Source of the DNA: Rhizobium sp. L51/94
GTDB lineage: Bacteria; Pseudomonadota; Alphaproteobacteria; Rhizobiales; Rhizobiaceae
Assembly: GCF_019355555.1 (NCBI RefSeq)
Contig: NZ_CP072141.1
Location: 1,420,001-1,484,000 of the forward strand
Direction: 5' to 3'
DNA: 64,000 bases
The position numbers and the translations under genes were made by a program. Below, one piece after another: positions 9,123 to 17,026 of the stretch (its first letter is position 1; each line of letters begins with the position of its first letter). The notes under the pieces were generated by a model. The model was not told the DNA's origin. It saw only the letters and a program-made list of their open reading frames with translations, and did no database searches.

Positions 9123-11336
9123 ATGAGCAGCTACACCAATTTCACTGTCGAGACTGATGCAGACGGCATTTCGCTGGTCACCTGGGATATGCCGGGAAAG
9201 TCGATGAATGTGTTCACAGCCGAGGTCATGGGAGAGCTTGACGCCATCATTGATGCAAGCGTCGCCGATGCTGCCGTGAAGGGCGTGGTCATCACTTCGG
9301 GCAAGGCCAGTTTTTCCGGGGGCGCCGATCTGTCGATGATCAAGTCGATGTTCACCTTCTACAATGATGAGAAGGCGAGAGACCCTGCGACGGCGGCACA
9401 AAAGCTGTTCGACCTTGTGGGCCGCATGACAGGCCTTTTCCGCAAGCTCGAAACCTGCGGCAAACCATGGGTTTCGGCGATCAACGGCACCTGCATGGGC
9501 GGTGCCTTCGAGATGTCGCTCGCCTGCCATGGCCGTGTCGTCTCCAGCGCCAAGCATGTCAAGCTGGCGCTGCCGGAGGTCAAGGTCGGTATCTTCCCGG
9601 GCGCTGGCGGAACGCAGCGGGTCTCGCGGCTTGCCAATGCCCAGGACGCCCTGCAGATGATGACGACGGGCGCCTCGCTGTCTCCGGCGCGCGCCAAGGC
9701 GATGAACCTCGTGCATCAGGTCGTCGAACCGGATCAGCTGATCGCTGCGGCAAGGCAGATGATCAGGGATGGACTGAAACCCGTCGCTCCGTGGGACGAA
9801 AAAGGCTTCAAGGTTCCCGGCGGCGGGATCTGGACGCCGGCCTCGGCCCAACTCTGGCCGGCAGCGCCCGCCATTCTCCGCCGCGAGACAGCGGGAAATT
9901 ATCCGGGCGCGCTCGCCATCCTCAAATGCGTTTACGAAGGCCTGCAGGTACCCTTTGACCTCGGCCTGAAGATCGAGCAGCGCTACTTCACCGAGGTCCT
10001 GCGGACGACCGAAGCGTTCTCGATGATCCGCTCGCTGTTCGTCTCGATGCAGGAGCTCGGCAAGGGCGCCCGTCGCCCGGCCGGCATCCCAAAGACGGTC
10101 CTGCGCCATGTCGGCATCGTCGGCGCCGGCTTCATGGGCGCCTCCATCGCGTATGTCACAGCCGCAGCGGGCCTGCGCGTAACCCTGATCGACCGTGATA
10201 TGGACGCCGCCAACAAGGGCAAGGCGACCGGCGAGGGGCTCGTCAAGGATGCCATCGCAAAGGGTCGGTTGACGCAGGAGGAGGGCGCAGCCCTGCTTGC
10301 CAACATCACGCCGTCAGCCGATTACAGCAATCTAGGCGATGCCGATCTCGTCATCGAGGCCGTGTTCGAGGACCGCGATGTCAAGAAAGCTGTGATCGAG
10401 GCCGTTGAGGGGGTGTTGCCCGAGACGGCGATCTTTGCCTCCAACACCTCGACGCTGCCGATCTCGGGACTGGCGGAAAACTCGAAGCGCAAGTCCAATT
10501 TCATAGGCATCCACTTCTTCTCTCCAGTGGAAAAGATGATGCTGACCGAGGTCATCATGGGCAAGGAGACCGGCAACCGTGCACTGGCCGTGGCGCTGGA
10601 TTTCGTCGCCGCCATCAGGAAGACGCCTATTGTCGTCAACGACACCCGTGGATTCTACGTCAACCGCTGTGTCTTCCGTTACATCCATGAGGCCTATGAC
10701 ATGCTGATCGAAGGCGTGCCGCCGGCCATGATCGAGAATGCCGCCAAGATGGCCGGGATGCCCGTCGGACCGCTGTCGCTGAACGACGAGGTGGCCATCG
10801 ATCTCAGCCAGAAGATCCTGAAGGCAACGGTAGCCGATCTCGGGCCTGCCGCCGTCGATCCCGAGCACATCAAGCTCATCGACCGTATGGTCGACGAACT
10901 CGACCGTCGGGGCCGCAAGAACGGGCGTGGTTTCTACGACTATCCTGCCAAACCGGCGAAGAAGACGCTTTGGCCCGGCCTGAAGGAATTCTTCTCTCAA
11001 AAGAAGCCTGAGGATGTGCATGTCGGGGTCATGAAGCAGCGCATGCTGGTGACAATCGCGCTCGAAGCTGCCCGGACGATGGAAGAGGGCATTGTCACCG
11101 ACCCCCGCGAGGCCGATGTCGGCTCCATCCTCGGCTTCGGCTTCGCGCCTTACACCGGCGGCACGCTGTCCTACATCGATGGAATGGGAGCAAAGACGTT
11201 CGTGGCGCTTTGCGAAAAACTGGCGGCTGAACACGGCGACCATTTCAAGCCGACGCCGCTGCTGGTCGAGATGGCCGCAAGCGGGGAAACGTTCTACGGA
11301 CGGTTCGATCCGTACAAGATGGAGAACGCAGCCTGA
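9123..11336 (+). CDS. Bifunctional enoyl-CoA hydratase / 3-hydroxyacyl-CoA dehydrogenase (FadB/FadJ type)
   Basis: A 737-residue multifunctional enzyme doing the hydration and NAD-linked oxidation steps of beta-oxidation. Residues 1-230 are a crotonase domain, with the oxyanion-hole stretch ITSGKASFSGGADLSMI and NGTCMGGAFEMSLACHGRVV and the catalytic-Glu segment LALPEVKVGIFPGAGGTQRV. A Rossmann NAD domain starts near 329 (HVGIVGAGFMGASIAYVTAA). SNTSTLPISGLA and the catalytic-His segment FIGIHFFSPVEKMMLTEVI follow. Two C-terminal 3-hydroxyacyl-CoA dehydrogenase domains complete it (DTRGFYVNR; GFGFAPYTGG). GGGAGAGGA precedes the ATG at 9123. It forms a complex with the thiolase encoded before it in related systems. 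Confidence 0.94.
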   Translation: MSSYTNFTVETDADGISLVTWDMPGKSMNVFTAEVMGELDAIIDASVADAAVKGVVITSGKASFSGGADLSMIKSMFTFYNDEKARDPATAAQKLFDLVGRMTGLFRKLETCGKPWVSAINGTCMGGAFEMSLACHGRVVSSAKHVKLALPEVKVGIFPGAGGTQRVSRLANAQDALQMMTTGASLSPARAKAMNLVHQVVEPDQLIAAARQMIRDGLKPVAPWDEKGFKVPGGGIWTPASAQLWPAAPAILRRETAGNYPGALAILKCVYEGLQVPFDLGLKIEQRYFTEVLRTTEAFSMIRSLFVSMQELGKGARRPAGIPKTVLRHVGIVGAGFMGASIAYVTAAAGLRVTLIDRDMDAANKGKATGEGLVKDAIAKGRLTQEEGAALLANITPSADYSNLGDADLVIEAVFEDRDVKKAVIEAVEGVLPETAIFASNTSTLPISGLAENSKRKSNFIGIHFFSPVEKMMLTEVIMGKETGNRALAVALDFVAAIRKTPIVVNDTRGFYVNRCVFRYIHEAYDMLIEGVPPAMIENAAKMAGMPVGPLSLNDEVAIDLSQKILKATVADLGPAAVDPEHIKLIDRMVDELDRRGRKNGRGFYDYPAKPAKKTLWPGLKEFFSQKKPEDVHVGVMKQRMLVTIALEAARTMEEGIVTDPREADVGSILGFGFAPYTGGTLSYIDGMGAKTFVALCEKLAAEHGDHFKPTPLLVEMAASGETFYGRFDPYKMENAA

Positions 11337-11473
11337 CATAAGTCAGGTTGACTATCGCCGCATTTCGGGAACGGTCGTAGCGACGAAAGCGTCGTCGAAA
11401 TCATGTGATCAAAGGTGAAAAGCGGCAGCGTCGCTTTTCTCGCGCATCAGGCAATCGGCTCTGTGCCGGTGGA

Positions 11474-11566
11474 TCAGAGGCTGCTCCAGACGATTAGCCC
11501 GATGGCTGCCCAGATGCAGGCAGACAGTTCGAAAGCTATGACATATGCTTTTGCACGATCGCTCAT
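11474..11566 (-). CDS. 30-residue membrane miniprotein
   Basis: A very short gene encoding 30 residues: a charged start (MSDRAKAYVIAFELS) followed by one hydrophobic span (ACIWAAIGLIVWSSL). It is supported by a strong, well-spaced ribosome site (GAGGAGG, six bases before the ATG) and by an A+T-rich promoter-like stretch just upstream (11590-11660). It lies alone between the fadB-type gene and a hairpin at 11692. The function is not known. It resembles the many single-span miniproteins of bacteria in build only. Confidence rests on the ribosome site and a sensible amphipathic-to-hydrophobic layout. Confidence 0.6.
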   Translation of the reverse strand: MSDRAKAYVIAFELSACIWAAIGLIVWSSL

Positions 11567-11691
11567 GAAATCCTCCTCCGCATGGTCTCCCAACCATGTA
11601 TATTATTTAGTTCGATATTCCGCAGAAAGTCAAACGAACTTTGTCAATTTTGCGACAATTACGTGCCATTTGCCTGACGTCCGAAATAGAA

Positions 11692-11718
11692 GACAGCCCC
11701 GCGGAGTTCGGGGCTGTC
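11692..11718. terminator. Hairpin terminator after the Gly/Ser-rich protein gene
   Basis: Nine-base perfect arms GACAGCCCC (11692-11700) and GGGGCTGTC (11710-11718) with a nine-base loop. It sits 30 bases after the stop of the leftward gene at 11748-12089. On the minus strand it is followed by TTCTATTT, a weak T tract. Confidence 0.6.
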
Positions 11719-11747
11719 GGTCTCGGGGCTGATCAGCCAATATAAAA

Positions 11748-12089
11748 TTACTGGCAGTTCGAGGTCTGCGCGCTGTCGGAGTCGGACTTCATATTCGTCG
11801 TATTTTTGTTGGTTTTTGTAGCGTTGCAATCCTGCGACTTGCCGTCGCCGTTGCTGCCGCCGCTGTTGGTGCCGGTGCCATTCGTCATGCCACCGCTTGT
11901 GCCGCCGGTTCCCGTGTTCGAGCCGGGCGTTCCGGTGCTGGTGCCATTGCCTGTGCTATCGCTGCCCGAGCTGGAACCGGAGGCGCCGGATGTCCCGGAG
12001 CTGCTACCTGGGCTGCCGGTGCCGGCTGCCATCGCGCTTGTTGCCATTGCGAGCGTCAGAGCAGTCACTGCCAAGATCTTGGAATACAT
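11748..12089 (-). CDS. Secreted Gly/Ser/Thr-rich low-complexity protein
   Basis: A 113-residue protein with a clear signal peptide (MYSKILAVTALTLAMATSAM, cut near AMA-AG). About 60 residues of low complexity follow, nearly all Gly, Ser, Thr and Asn with TG-rich repeats, then a short tail with two Cys (QDC...SNC) that could form a disulfide. The ATG at 12089 follows AGGGAGAT. Such proteins are common in Rhizobiales genomes without an assigned role. The disordered middle suggests a periplasmic or surface-exposed linker, but no domain is recognised. A hairpin at 11692-11718 ends the transcript, and the gene appears monocistronic. Confidence 0.7.
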   Translation of the reverse strand: MYSKILAVTALTLAMATSAMAAGTGSPGSSSGTSGASGSSSGSDSTGNGTSTGTPGSNTGTGGTSGGMTNGTGTNSGGSNGDGKSQDCNATKTNKNTTNMKSDSDSAQTSNCQ

Positions 12090-12263
12090 TGGGTATCTCC
12101 CTGGTTTGTTTTTACAGACAACCAACCAGTGTTCGAACAGGTTGTTCCAGACTATGTGAAGGATTGCTGATGAAAAGCACGGCGTGCATGTTTTGCCAGG
12201 ATAGCTCTCATCGGCCGCAAGTGCTGCGCGGCGACGATCGTCGTCGTCAGGCGAAAATGCGGA

Positions 12264-12295
12264 AGGCCGGCCATCAATGACTTGGCGGCCGGCCT
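12264..12295 (-). terminator. Terminator hairpin of the chemoreceptor gene
   Basis: Perfect nine-base arms AGGCCGGCC (12264-12272) and GGCCGGCCT (12287-12295) lie 45 bases after the stop of the chemoreceptor gene. The minus strand continues TCCGCATTTTCG, so the T tract is modest. Confidence 0.6.
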
Positions 12296-12339
12296 CTTGG
12301 TAATTCGAGTGCTGTGTCAGGCTTTGATCGTCGACGGGC

Positions 12340-14286
12340 TCAGAATTCTTCCCAGTTCTCTGCTGCAGCGGAGCTGCCGCCTCCGAGGCCGACGGCGCCG
12401 GCAACCTTGGAAAGCATGCGTCGTGCGGGCGAAGGAACGGGCTTGTGGCTGGCATGGGCCACTTCCGGACGGCGCATCGGCGTTGCTTCGCGGCCTCCGC
12501 CGACATTGAATTCGGAGATGATCTCGCGCAACCGTTCGACTTCCCCGGCCAGAGCGGCGCTTGCAGCGGTCGATTCTTCGACCATGGCGGCGTTCTGCTG
12601 GGTCACCTGGTCCATCTGGTTGACCGCCGTGTTGACTTCAGCCAGCCCCACCGACTGTTCCTTGGCGGATGTCGCAATCGAATCGAGCTGTGTGTTGATC
12701 GATATGACCTGTTCTTCGATGATCTTCAGGGTTTGTCCGGTTTCCTGCACGAGCTTGACGCCATTGCTGACCTCCTCGCCGGAATTGCGGATCAGATCCT
12801 TGATCTCCTTGGCGGCCTGGGCCGACCGCTGCGCGAGTTCGCGGACTTCTTGGGCCACGACCGCAAAGCCCTTGCCCGCCTCGCCGGCACGAGCGGCTTC
12901 GACACCTGCGTTCAAGGCCAGAAGGTTGGTCTGGAAGGCGATCTCGTCGATGACGCCGATGATGCTGGAGATCTGGTTGGAGGATTGCTCGATGCGCTGC
13001 ATGGCAACGACCGTGTTGGAAACGACCTCGCCGGAGCGCCGCGCCGACTTGTTGGCCTCGATCGCCACGTGGCGCGCCTCTTCAGTCCGCTTCGAGGAGT
13101 TGGCAACGTTGATGGTGATCTGGTCGAGTGCCGCCGCAGTTTGCTCGAGCGATGCAGCCTGCTGTTCCGTGCGCCTGGAAAGATCGTCGGCACTCTGGCT
13201 GATTTCGCGCGCACCGTTGTCAATGGATCCCGTTGCAATGGAGACCGACCGCAAGCTGGAGGCAAGCTGGTCGACGGCAGCATTGAAGTCGGCACGCAGG
13301 CTTTCGAAGTCGCCGGCAAATGCTTCGTCGAGGCGGAAGGTCAGGTCGCCGCTCGAGAGATGCTTGAGCCCGTTTGCAAGCCCCGAGGTCGCCTGGGCCA
13401 TTTCTTGGGCTCGCTGGCGATCGGCCTGGGCGACGCGGCTGCGTTCGGCCTCGCTTGCGGTGCGGGTCTGTTCGGCATCCCGCTCGAGTTCCTTGGCACG
13501 CAGTCCATTATCCTTGAACACCTGGACCGCCTTGGCCATGGTGCCGATCTCGTCGCGCCGATCCACGCCGTCGACTGTTGCGTCGAGGTTGCCATTGGCA
13601 AGCACATTCATGGTTTTGGCCAATTTCTGGATCGGGCTGACAAGCCACGAGCGAACGGCGAGGAAGCCAAGCACGAGCACCGCGACAAGGCCAACGGCGA
13701 CGATGATCAGGGTCGTCATGATCGTACCGTTTGTGACACTGGTAAGCCGGTCGCTTTCCTTGGAAGACGCATCCGCAATGTCAGTGACGAAAGACGAAAA
13801 TTTCGGAGAGATTGCAGCGAATGCAGGTTGGCACTGGCTCAGGAAAAGTTGCTGTGAAGCGAGAACGTCGGTGGGACTAGTGGCAGCTCGACCAGCAACA
13901 ATCGCTGTTGCGCAGGTCGTGGAAAGAATTTGGATGCCTTCCGTTTTCAGTTGGGGCAGCGAAGCGTTCTCGGGTAACGCAGCGATCGCTTGGTCCATGA
14001 ATTTGACAAAGCCATCGCTAGCCTCTTTGAGGCTTTTCTCGGAGCGCGCATTGAGCTCGTCCGTATTCGCCATCAAGATATCGCCGATCGACGCCCGCGC
14101 GGTTTGCAAACTGCGGTTGGCTCGGGCCGAATTAAGCGCGGCTGCCGACTCGTGATCCAGCAGCGCACTGTAGCCCGTGTCGATGCTGCTGAGCTGCTGG
14201 CCTGAATAGAGCGAGACGCCGATGGCAAAGAGCCCGAAGCCTGCCATGATGAGCAAAAATTTTCCAATGATAGATATGTGTTTCAC
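12340..14286 (-). CDS. Methyl-accepting chemotaxis protein, transmembrane, with C-terminal CheR/CheB docking pentapeptide
   Basis: A 648-residue transmembrane chemoreceptor. A short cytoplasmic start ([10 protein letters not shown]) leads to span 1 (about 8-28) and a periplasmic four-helix-type sensor of about 155 residues. Span 2 is near 185-207 ([19 protein letters not shown]), followed by HAMP units and a signalling domain. The signalling hairpin tip is strictly conserved ([20 protein letters not shown], about residue 440 on). The last five residues are NWEEF after a flexible linker, matching the xWxxF docking peptide for CheR/CheB; few receptors carry it. GTG 14286 is chosen as start because GGAG lies six bases before it; an upstream TTG is at 14301. 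The gene is about 20 kb from the che operon. The ligand cannot be inferred. Confidence 0.9.
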   Translation of the reverse strand: MKHISIIGKFLLIMAGFGLFAIGVSLYSGQQLSSIDTGYSALLDHESAAALNSARANRSLQTARASIGDILMANTDELNARSEKSLKEASDGFVKFMDQAIAALPENASLPQLKTEGIQILSTTCATAIVAGRAATSPTDVLASQQLFLSQCQPAFAAISPKFSSFVTDIADASSKESDRLTSVTNGTIMTTLIIVAVGLVAVLVLGFLAVRSWLVSPIQKLAKTMNVLANGNLDATVDGVDRRDEIGTMAKAVQVFKDNGLRAKELERDAEQTRTASEAERSRVAQADRQRAQEMAQATSGLANGLKHLSSGDLTFRLDEAFAGDFESLRADFNAAVDQLASSLRSVSIATGSIDNGAREISQSADDLSRRTEQQAASLEQTAAALDQITINVANSSKRTEEARHVAIEANKSARRSGEVVSNTVVAMQRIEQSSNQISSIIGVIDEIAFQTNLLALNAGVEAARAGEAGKGFAVVAQEVRELAQRSAQAAKEIKDLIRNSGEEVSNGVKLVQETGQTLKIIEEQVISINTQLDSIATSAKEQSVGLAEVNTAVNQMDQVTQQNAAMVEESTAASAALAGEVERLREIISEFNVGGGREATPMRRPEVAHASHKPVPSPARRMLSKVAGAVGLGGGSSAAAENWEEF

Positions 14287-15182
14287 CTGCAACTCCGGCA
14301 AATCTGTTTTTCGGGGAGGGGTGCCACGAGCAAATCATTCACCGGGCAGACCGTGAGAAGCGGACGGTGAGGATGCTGCCGATTTTTGACAGAGGCGCCC
14401 TACCCACGAAACCCGCTGACCTCTGCTGGATGACGACTCAGCCATGCATATCAGTCGAATAAAATGTAGGACATACTTTCTAAGTAATTCTTAATTCTAA
14501 AGAGGAGGCCATGTATCTCTAAAATTGCCAATGAACAGCCGGAATATCGCGGCAAAAAATTGCGCTTTCGCAAGTCAGTGCCATTCCAGCATTAGAAATA
14601 AACGAAATAACGCATGAAAAAGCAAAGCCTGGCTGTCTGTTTATACACTAACAGTAATGATCCCTCGTAGTTTGAAAGCTCCATGGATAATCGGTTGCTG
14701 GAAATCGCGGTTAGCGTGTCGACAATGTGAATGCATTGAGTATCGCTAACCACTTCCGGGAACGACCTGAAAGTTGCTGCAATCGTTGATTCGTGACGCT
14801 TCGGGAGCCATCGCTCAAAGGTGGAAGTGGACCTGGGATTTTAGACTTTGACAGAGCCATTCCAGGTTGAATTTGCATTTTTTTGGGCCGCGCCCGCCAC
14901 GCCGTTGCCCCATCCAAACGTCGGGCGTGCAAGGCCTTCCGGCAACCGATCAATGCACCCGTATGAGTAACAGGCTTTCGGCGGTGAGACTTTGCACTCG
15001 CCGTGGCTTGAAACAGCGACGGAGGTCGGATATAAACGTCGCCATCGATCTTGCTAGATGAACTTTGTTGCGGCCATTCCAGCCGTTGCTGGCGAACTTC
15101 CCTTCAAAATCGGTTTTCACCGCGATCCGGGCGTTTTCCGGGTTGCGTTCTTCTCTACTCGCGATTCGAAAAGGATATCGTT
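14287..15182. other. Long intergenic region between chemoreceptor and cold-shock genes
   Basis: An 896-base gap with two diverging neighbours and no gene I can support. The part from about 14440 to 14680 is unusually A+T rich for this genome. A GAGGAGG ribosome-like site at about 14501 is followed by an ATG with only two more codons before a stop. The nested dyad at 14709-14751 is the only strong secondary structure. The last 120 bases are the likely leader of the cold-shock gene, which in this family is often long and temperature-responsive. A small RNA gene is possible but unproven. Confidence 0.5.
14709..14751. repeat. Nested 43-base inverted repeat (dyad or RNA hairpin)
   Basis: Outer arms GGTTAGCG (14709-14716) and CGCTAACC (14744-14751) are perfect. 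Within them inner arms CAATG (14723-14727) and CATTG (14734-14738) are also perfect, with a six-base apical loop and a nearly symmetric internal loop of six and five bases. It could be a regulator-binding dyad or part of a small RNA. No T tract follows on either strand, so it is not a classic terminator. Confidence 0.55.
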
Positions 15183-15392
15183 ATGGCATCAGGTACAGTT
15201 AAGTGGTTCAACGCAACCAAGGGCTTCGGCTTCATTCAGCCTGACGACGGCGCAGCCGACGTTTTCGTACACATCTCGGCCGTTGAACGCGCCGGCATGC
15301 GCGAACTCCAGGAAGGTCAAAAGATCTCCTACGAGCTCGTTGCTGACAAGCGTTCGGGCAAGATGTCTGCAGACCGCCTTCAGGCAGCCTAA
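15183..15392 (+). CDS. cspA: Cold-shock protein, CspA family
   Basis: A 69-residue single cold-shock domain that binds single-stranded RNA and DNA and acts as an RNA chaperone. Both RNA-binding motifs are intact: RNP1 as [11 protein letters not shown] and RNP2 as [28 protein letters not shown] is the standard opening of the alphaproteobacterial members. AAAAGGA precedes the ATG at 15183. The gene stands alone with a strong terminator 54 bases after its stop. Several paralogues are usual in rhizobia, and which one this is (cold-induced or constitutive) cannot be told. Confidence 0.95.
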   Translation: MASGTVKWFNATKGFGFIQPDDGAADVFVHISAVERAGMRELQEGQKISYELVADKRSGKMSADRLQAA

Positions 15393-15445
15393 GACATTTT
15401 CATCACGGGCGGCAGGCTTTGCCAGCGTCCGTGACGACAGACTGG

Positions 15446-15473
15446 AAAGGCCGGGCTTTGTCCCGGCCTTTTT
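15446..15473 (+). terminator. Rho-independent terminator of the cold-shock gene
   Basis: Perfect ten-base arms AAAGGCCGGG (15446-15455) and CCCGGCCTTT (15462-15471) with a six-base loop and a T run. It can also serve the leftward OmpW gene ending at 15510, because the A tract at its left end gives T residues on the minus strand. Confidence 0.9.
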
Positions 15474-15509
15474 GCATTTGGCAGTTCGCGGTGGAGTGCT
15501 GCCTGCCTG

Positions 15510-16178
15510 TCAGAAGCGGTAGGTGATGCCGGTGCCGATCATGAGAGGATCGAGGTTGGCCTTGCCACTGACATGGCTTCCTCCAACGGTCGCGTCGAAG
15601 TCTGGCCGCAGGATCAGTTTCTTGACATCGACGTTCAGGCCCCAGTGTTGGTCCAGCATGTAGTCGAAGCCTGCCTGGAAGGCGACGCCGAACGTGTTCT
15701 TCACATTGAGGCTGTCGGCGCTGTTGCCGGACTGGTTATAGAACATCGTGTAGTTGATGCCGGCGCCGACATAGGGGCGAAACGCGCCGAGGCTGGTGAC
15801 GTGGTACTGCAGCGTCAGTGTCGGTGGCAACATCCAGGTCTTGCCGATATTTCCGAGGCTGGAAATCGATCCCTGGCCATGGACTGTCGATTTGGTGGTG
15901 CCAAGTATCAGTTCCACGGCAATGTTGTCGTTGAAGAAATAGGACACATCCAGTTCCGGGATAACGGTATTGGAAAACGACAATCCGGAGCCGTCGATAC
16001 CGTCGACCCGGCCTGAATCGCGCGGAATGACGCCAAGCGCCCTCAGCCTGATCTGCCAGGGGCTTTGCGCCTGCAGGGATATCGACGGATCTACGGTGGT
16101 GTCGGCTGCACCGGCCGATGTCGCCACTGCCAGCATTCCGGCAGCCAACAATATCCTGATCGGTTTATAAAATTTCAT
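15510..16178 (-). CDS. OmpW-family outer membrane protein
   Basis: A 222-residue outer-membrane beta-barrel of the OmpW family, eight-stranded channels for small hydrophobic or other compounds. A signal peptide (IRILLAAGMLAVATSAGA-AD) precedes a barrel with alternating strands and family stretches. These include SPWQIRLRALGVIPRDSG near the start, PELDVSYFFNDNIAVELILG and MLPPTLTLQYHVTSLGAFRP. PYVGAGINYTMFY follows, and the chain ends with the aromatic GTGITYRF, whose terminal Phe is the assembly signal. AAGGA lies about ten bases before the ATG at 16178. An FNR/FixK-type box is 71-84 bases upstream of the start, which suggests low-oxygen control, as known for OmpW in enterics. Confidence 0.92.
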   Translation of the reverse strand: MKFYKPIRILLAAGMLAVATSAGAADTTVDPSISLQAQSPWQIRLRALGVIPRDSGRVDGIDGSGLSFSNTVIPELDVSYFFNDNIAVELILGTTKSTVHGQGSISSLGNIGKTWMLPPTLTLQYHVTSLGAFRPYVGAGINYTMFYNQSGNSADSLNVKNTFGVAFQAGFDYMLDQHWGLNVDVKKLILRPDFDATVGGSHVSGKANLDPLMIGTGITYRF

Positions 16179-16248
16179 GGATCTACGTCCTTCGTAAGCG
16201 GAATTGCTTCCTGAAGGGCAATCATCGCGCGCTGGCGGGAGGCCGGGT

Positions 16249-16262
16249 TTGAGCGAGATCAA
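16249..16262. promoter_or_regulatory. FNR/FixK-type box upstream of the OmpW gene
   Basis: TTGAG-CGAG-ATCAA matches the FNR/FnrN/FixK consensus TTGAT-N4-ATCAA at nine of ten defined positions and is flanked by T and A on each side. Its centre is about 77 bases upstream of the OmpW start codon, so a transcript beginning near 16214 would put it at the activating -41.5 position. Confidence 0.65.
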
Positions 16263-16460
16263 ACGAGCACCCCGAGTGTTGCCAGGAGTTACCATTCTGC
16301 GCCAAGCTGTCGTATTTTCGCCACAGTTGGATGGGGCTCAACTTGAATATGAGGCTGCACGCCACTCTCCCGGTTGCAGAATGACTATTGAATTCAGTCG
16401 CAAAAGATGTTGCTAATCAAATCGGGATCAACGTACTGCCAATCCTAAAGGGGGGCGTCC

Positions 16461-16895
16461 ATGCTCAATGAATTCAAATCTTTCATCGCCCGTGGCAACG
16501 TCATGGACCTTGCCGTTGGCGTGATCATCGGCGGCGCATTCAGCGGCATCGTCAAATCGCTGGTGGACGACATCATCATGCCGGTCGTCGGCGCGGTTTT
16601 CGGGGGCTTCGATTTCTCGAACTATTTCATCGGCCTTTCGAGTGCAGTCAATGCGCCGACACTGGCAGCCGCGCGCGCGCAAGGCGCAGTCTTTGCATAC
16701 GGCAACTTCATCACCGTGCTCATCAATTTCCTGATTCTCGCCTGGATCATTTTCATGATGGTCAAGGGCGTCAACGCGCTGCGCCGGCAGGTGGAGCGCA
16801 AGGAAGAAACGACAACAGCCGCGGCACCTCCGCCGGCCGACGTCGCGCTGCTGACAGAAATTCGCGACCTTCTCGCCAGCCGGACTGCCGTATGA
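16461..16895 (+). CDS. mscL: Large-conductance mechanosensitive channel MscL
   Basis: A 144-residue membrane channel, pentameric in known members, that opens under membrane tension and releases solutes on osmotic downshock. The N-terminal helix and first span read [20 protein letters not shown] and continue with the gate ([20 protein letters not shown]). The second span is [19 protein letters not shown]. The C-terminal bundle ends [12 protein letters not shown]. Length and both spans match the family. AAAGGGGGG sits just before the ATG. It is probably transcribed alone, with a hairpin at 16909-16933 after the stop. Confidence 0.97.
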   Translation: MLNEFKSFIARGNVMDLAVGVIIGGAFSGIVKSLVDDIIMPVVGAVFGGFDFSNYFIGLSSAVNAPTLAAARAQGAVFAYGNFITVLINFLILAWIIFMMVKGVNALRRQVERKEETTTAAAPPPADVALLTEIRDLLASRTAV

Positions 16896-16908
16896 TCGTG
16901 TTTACCGG

Positions 16909-16933
16909 AACCCGCCGCATTGCGGTGGGGTTT
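16909..16933 (+). terminator. Terminator hairpin after mscL
   Basis: AACCC/GGGTT and CCGC/GCGG pairs around a three-base loop, with a small asymmetric bulge and a short T run (TTTCTT), 14 bases after the mscL stop. Confidence 0.65.
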
Positions 16934-17026
16934 CTTCCATCACTGAAATCGATTGGTCATCCAAGCAAAGTCATGGGATTTCCGCGTCGAACTGCCTTAT
17001 GAAGGCGGCTAACCGGAGACCCCAGC

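Noticed and set aside
12314..14155. 613-codon plus-strand open frame over the chemoreceptor gene
   Set aside because: Antisense to a full-length receptor with conserved signalling tip; composition (Ser/Ala/Arg/Thr) is that of reverse-complemented codons.
14511..14522. Ribosome-like GAGGAGG followed by ATG in the long gap
   Set aside because: The frame stops after three codons, so it cannot encode a protein of use; kept only as a remark on the region.
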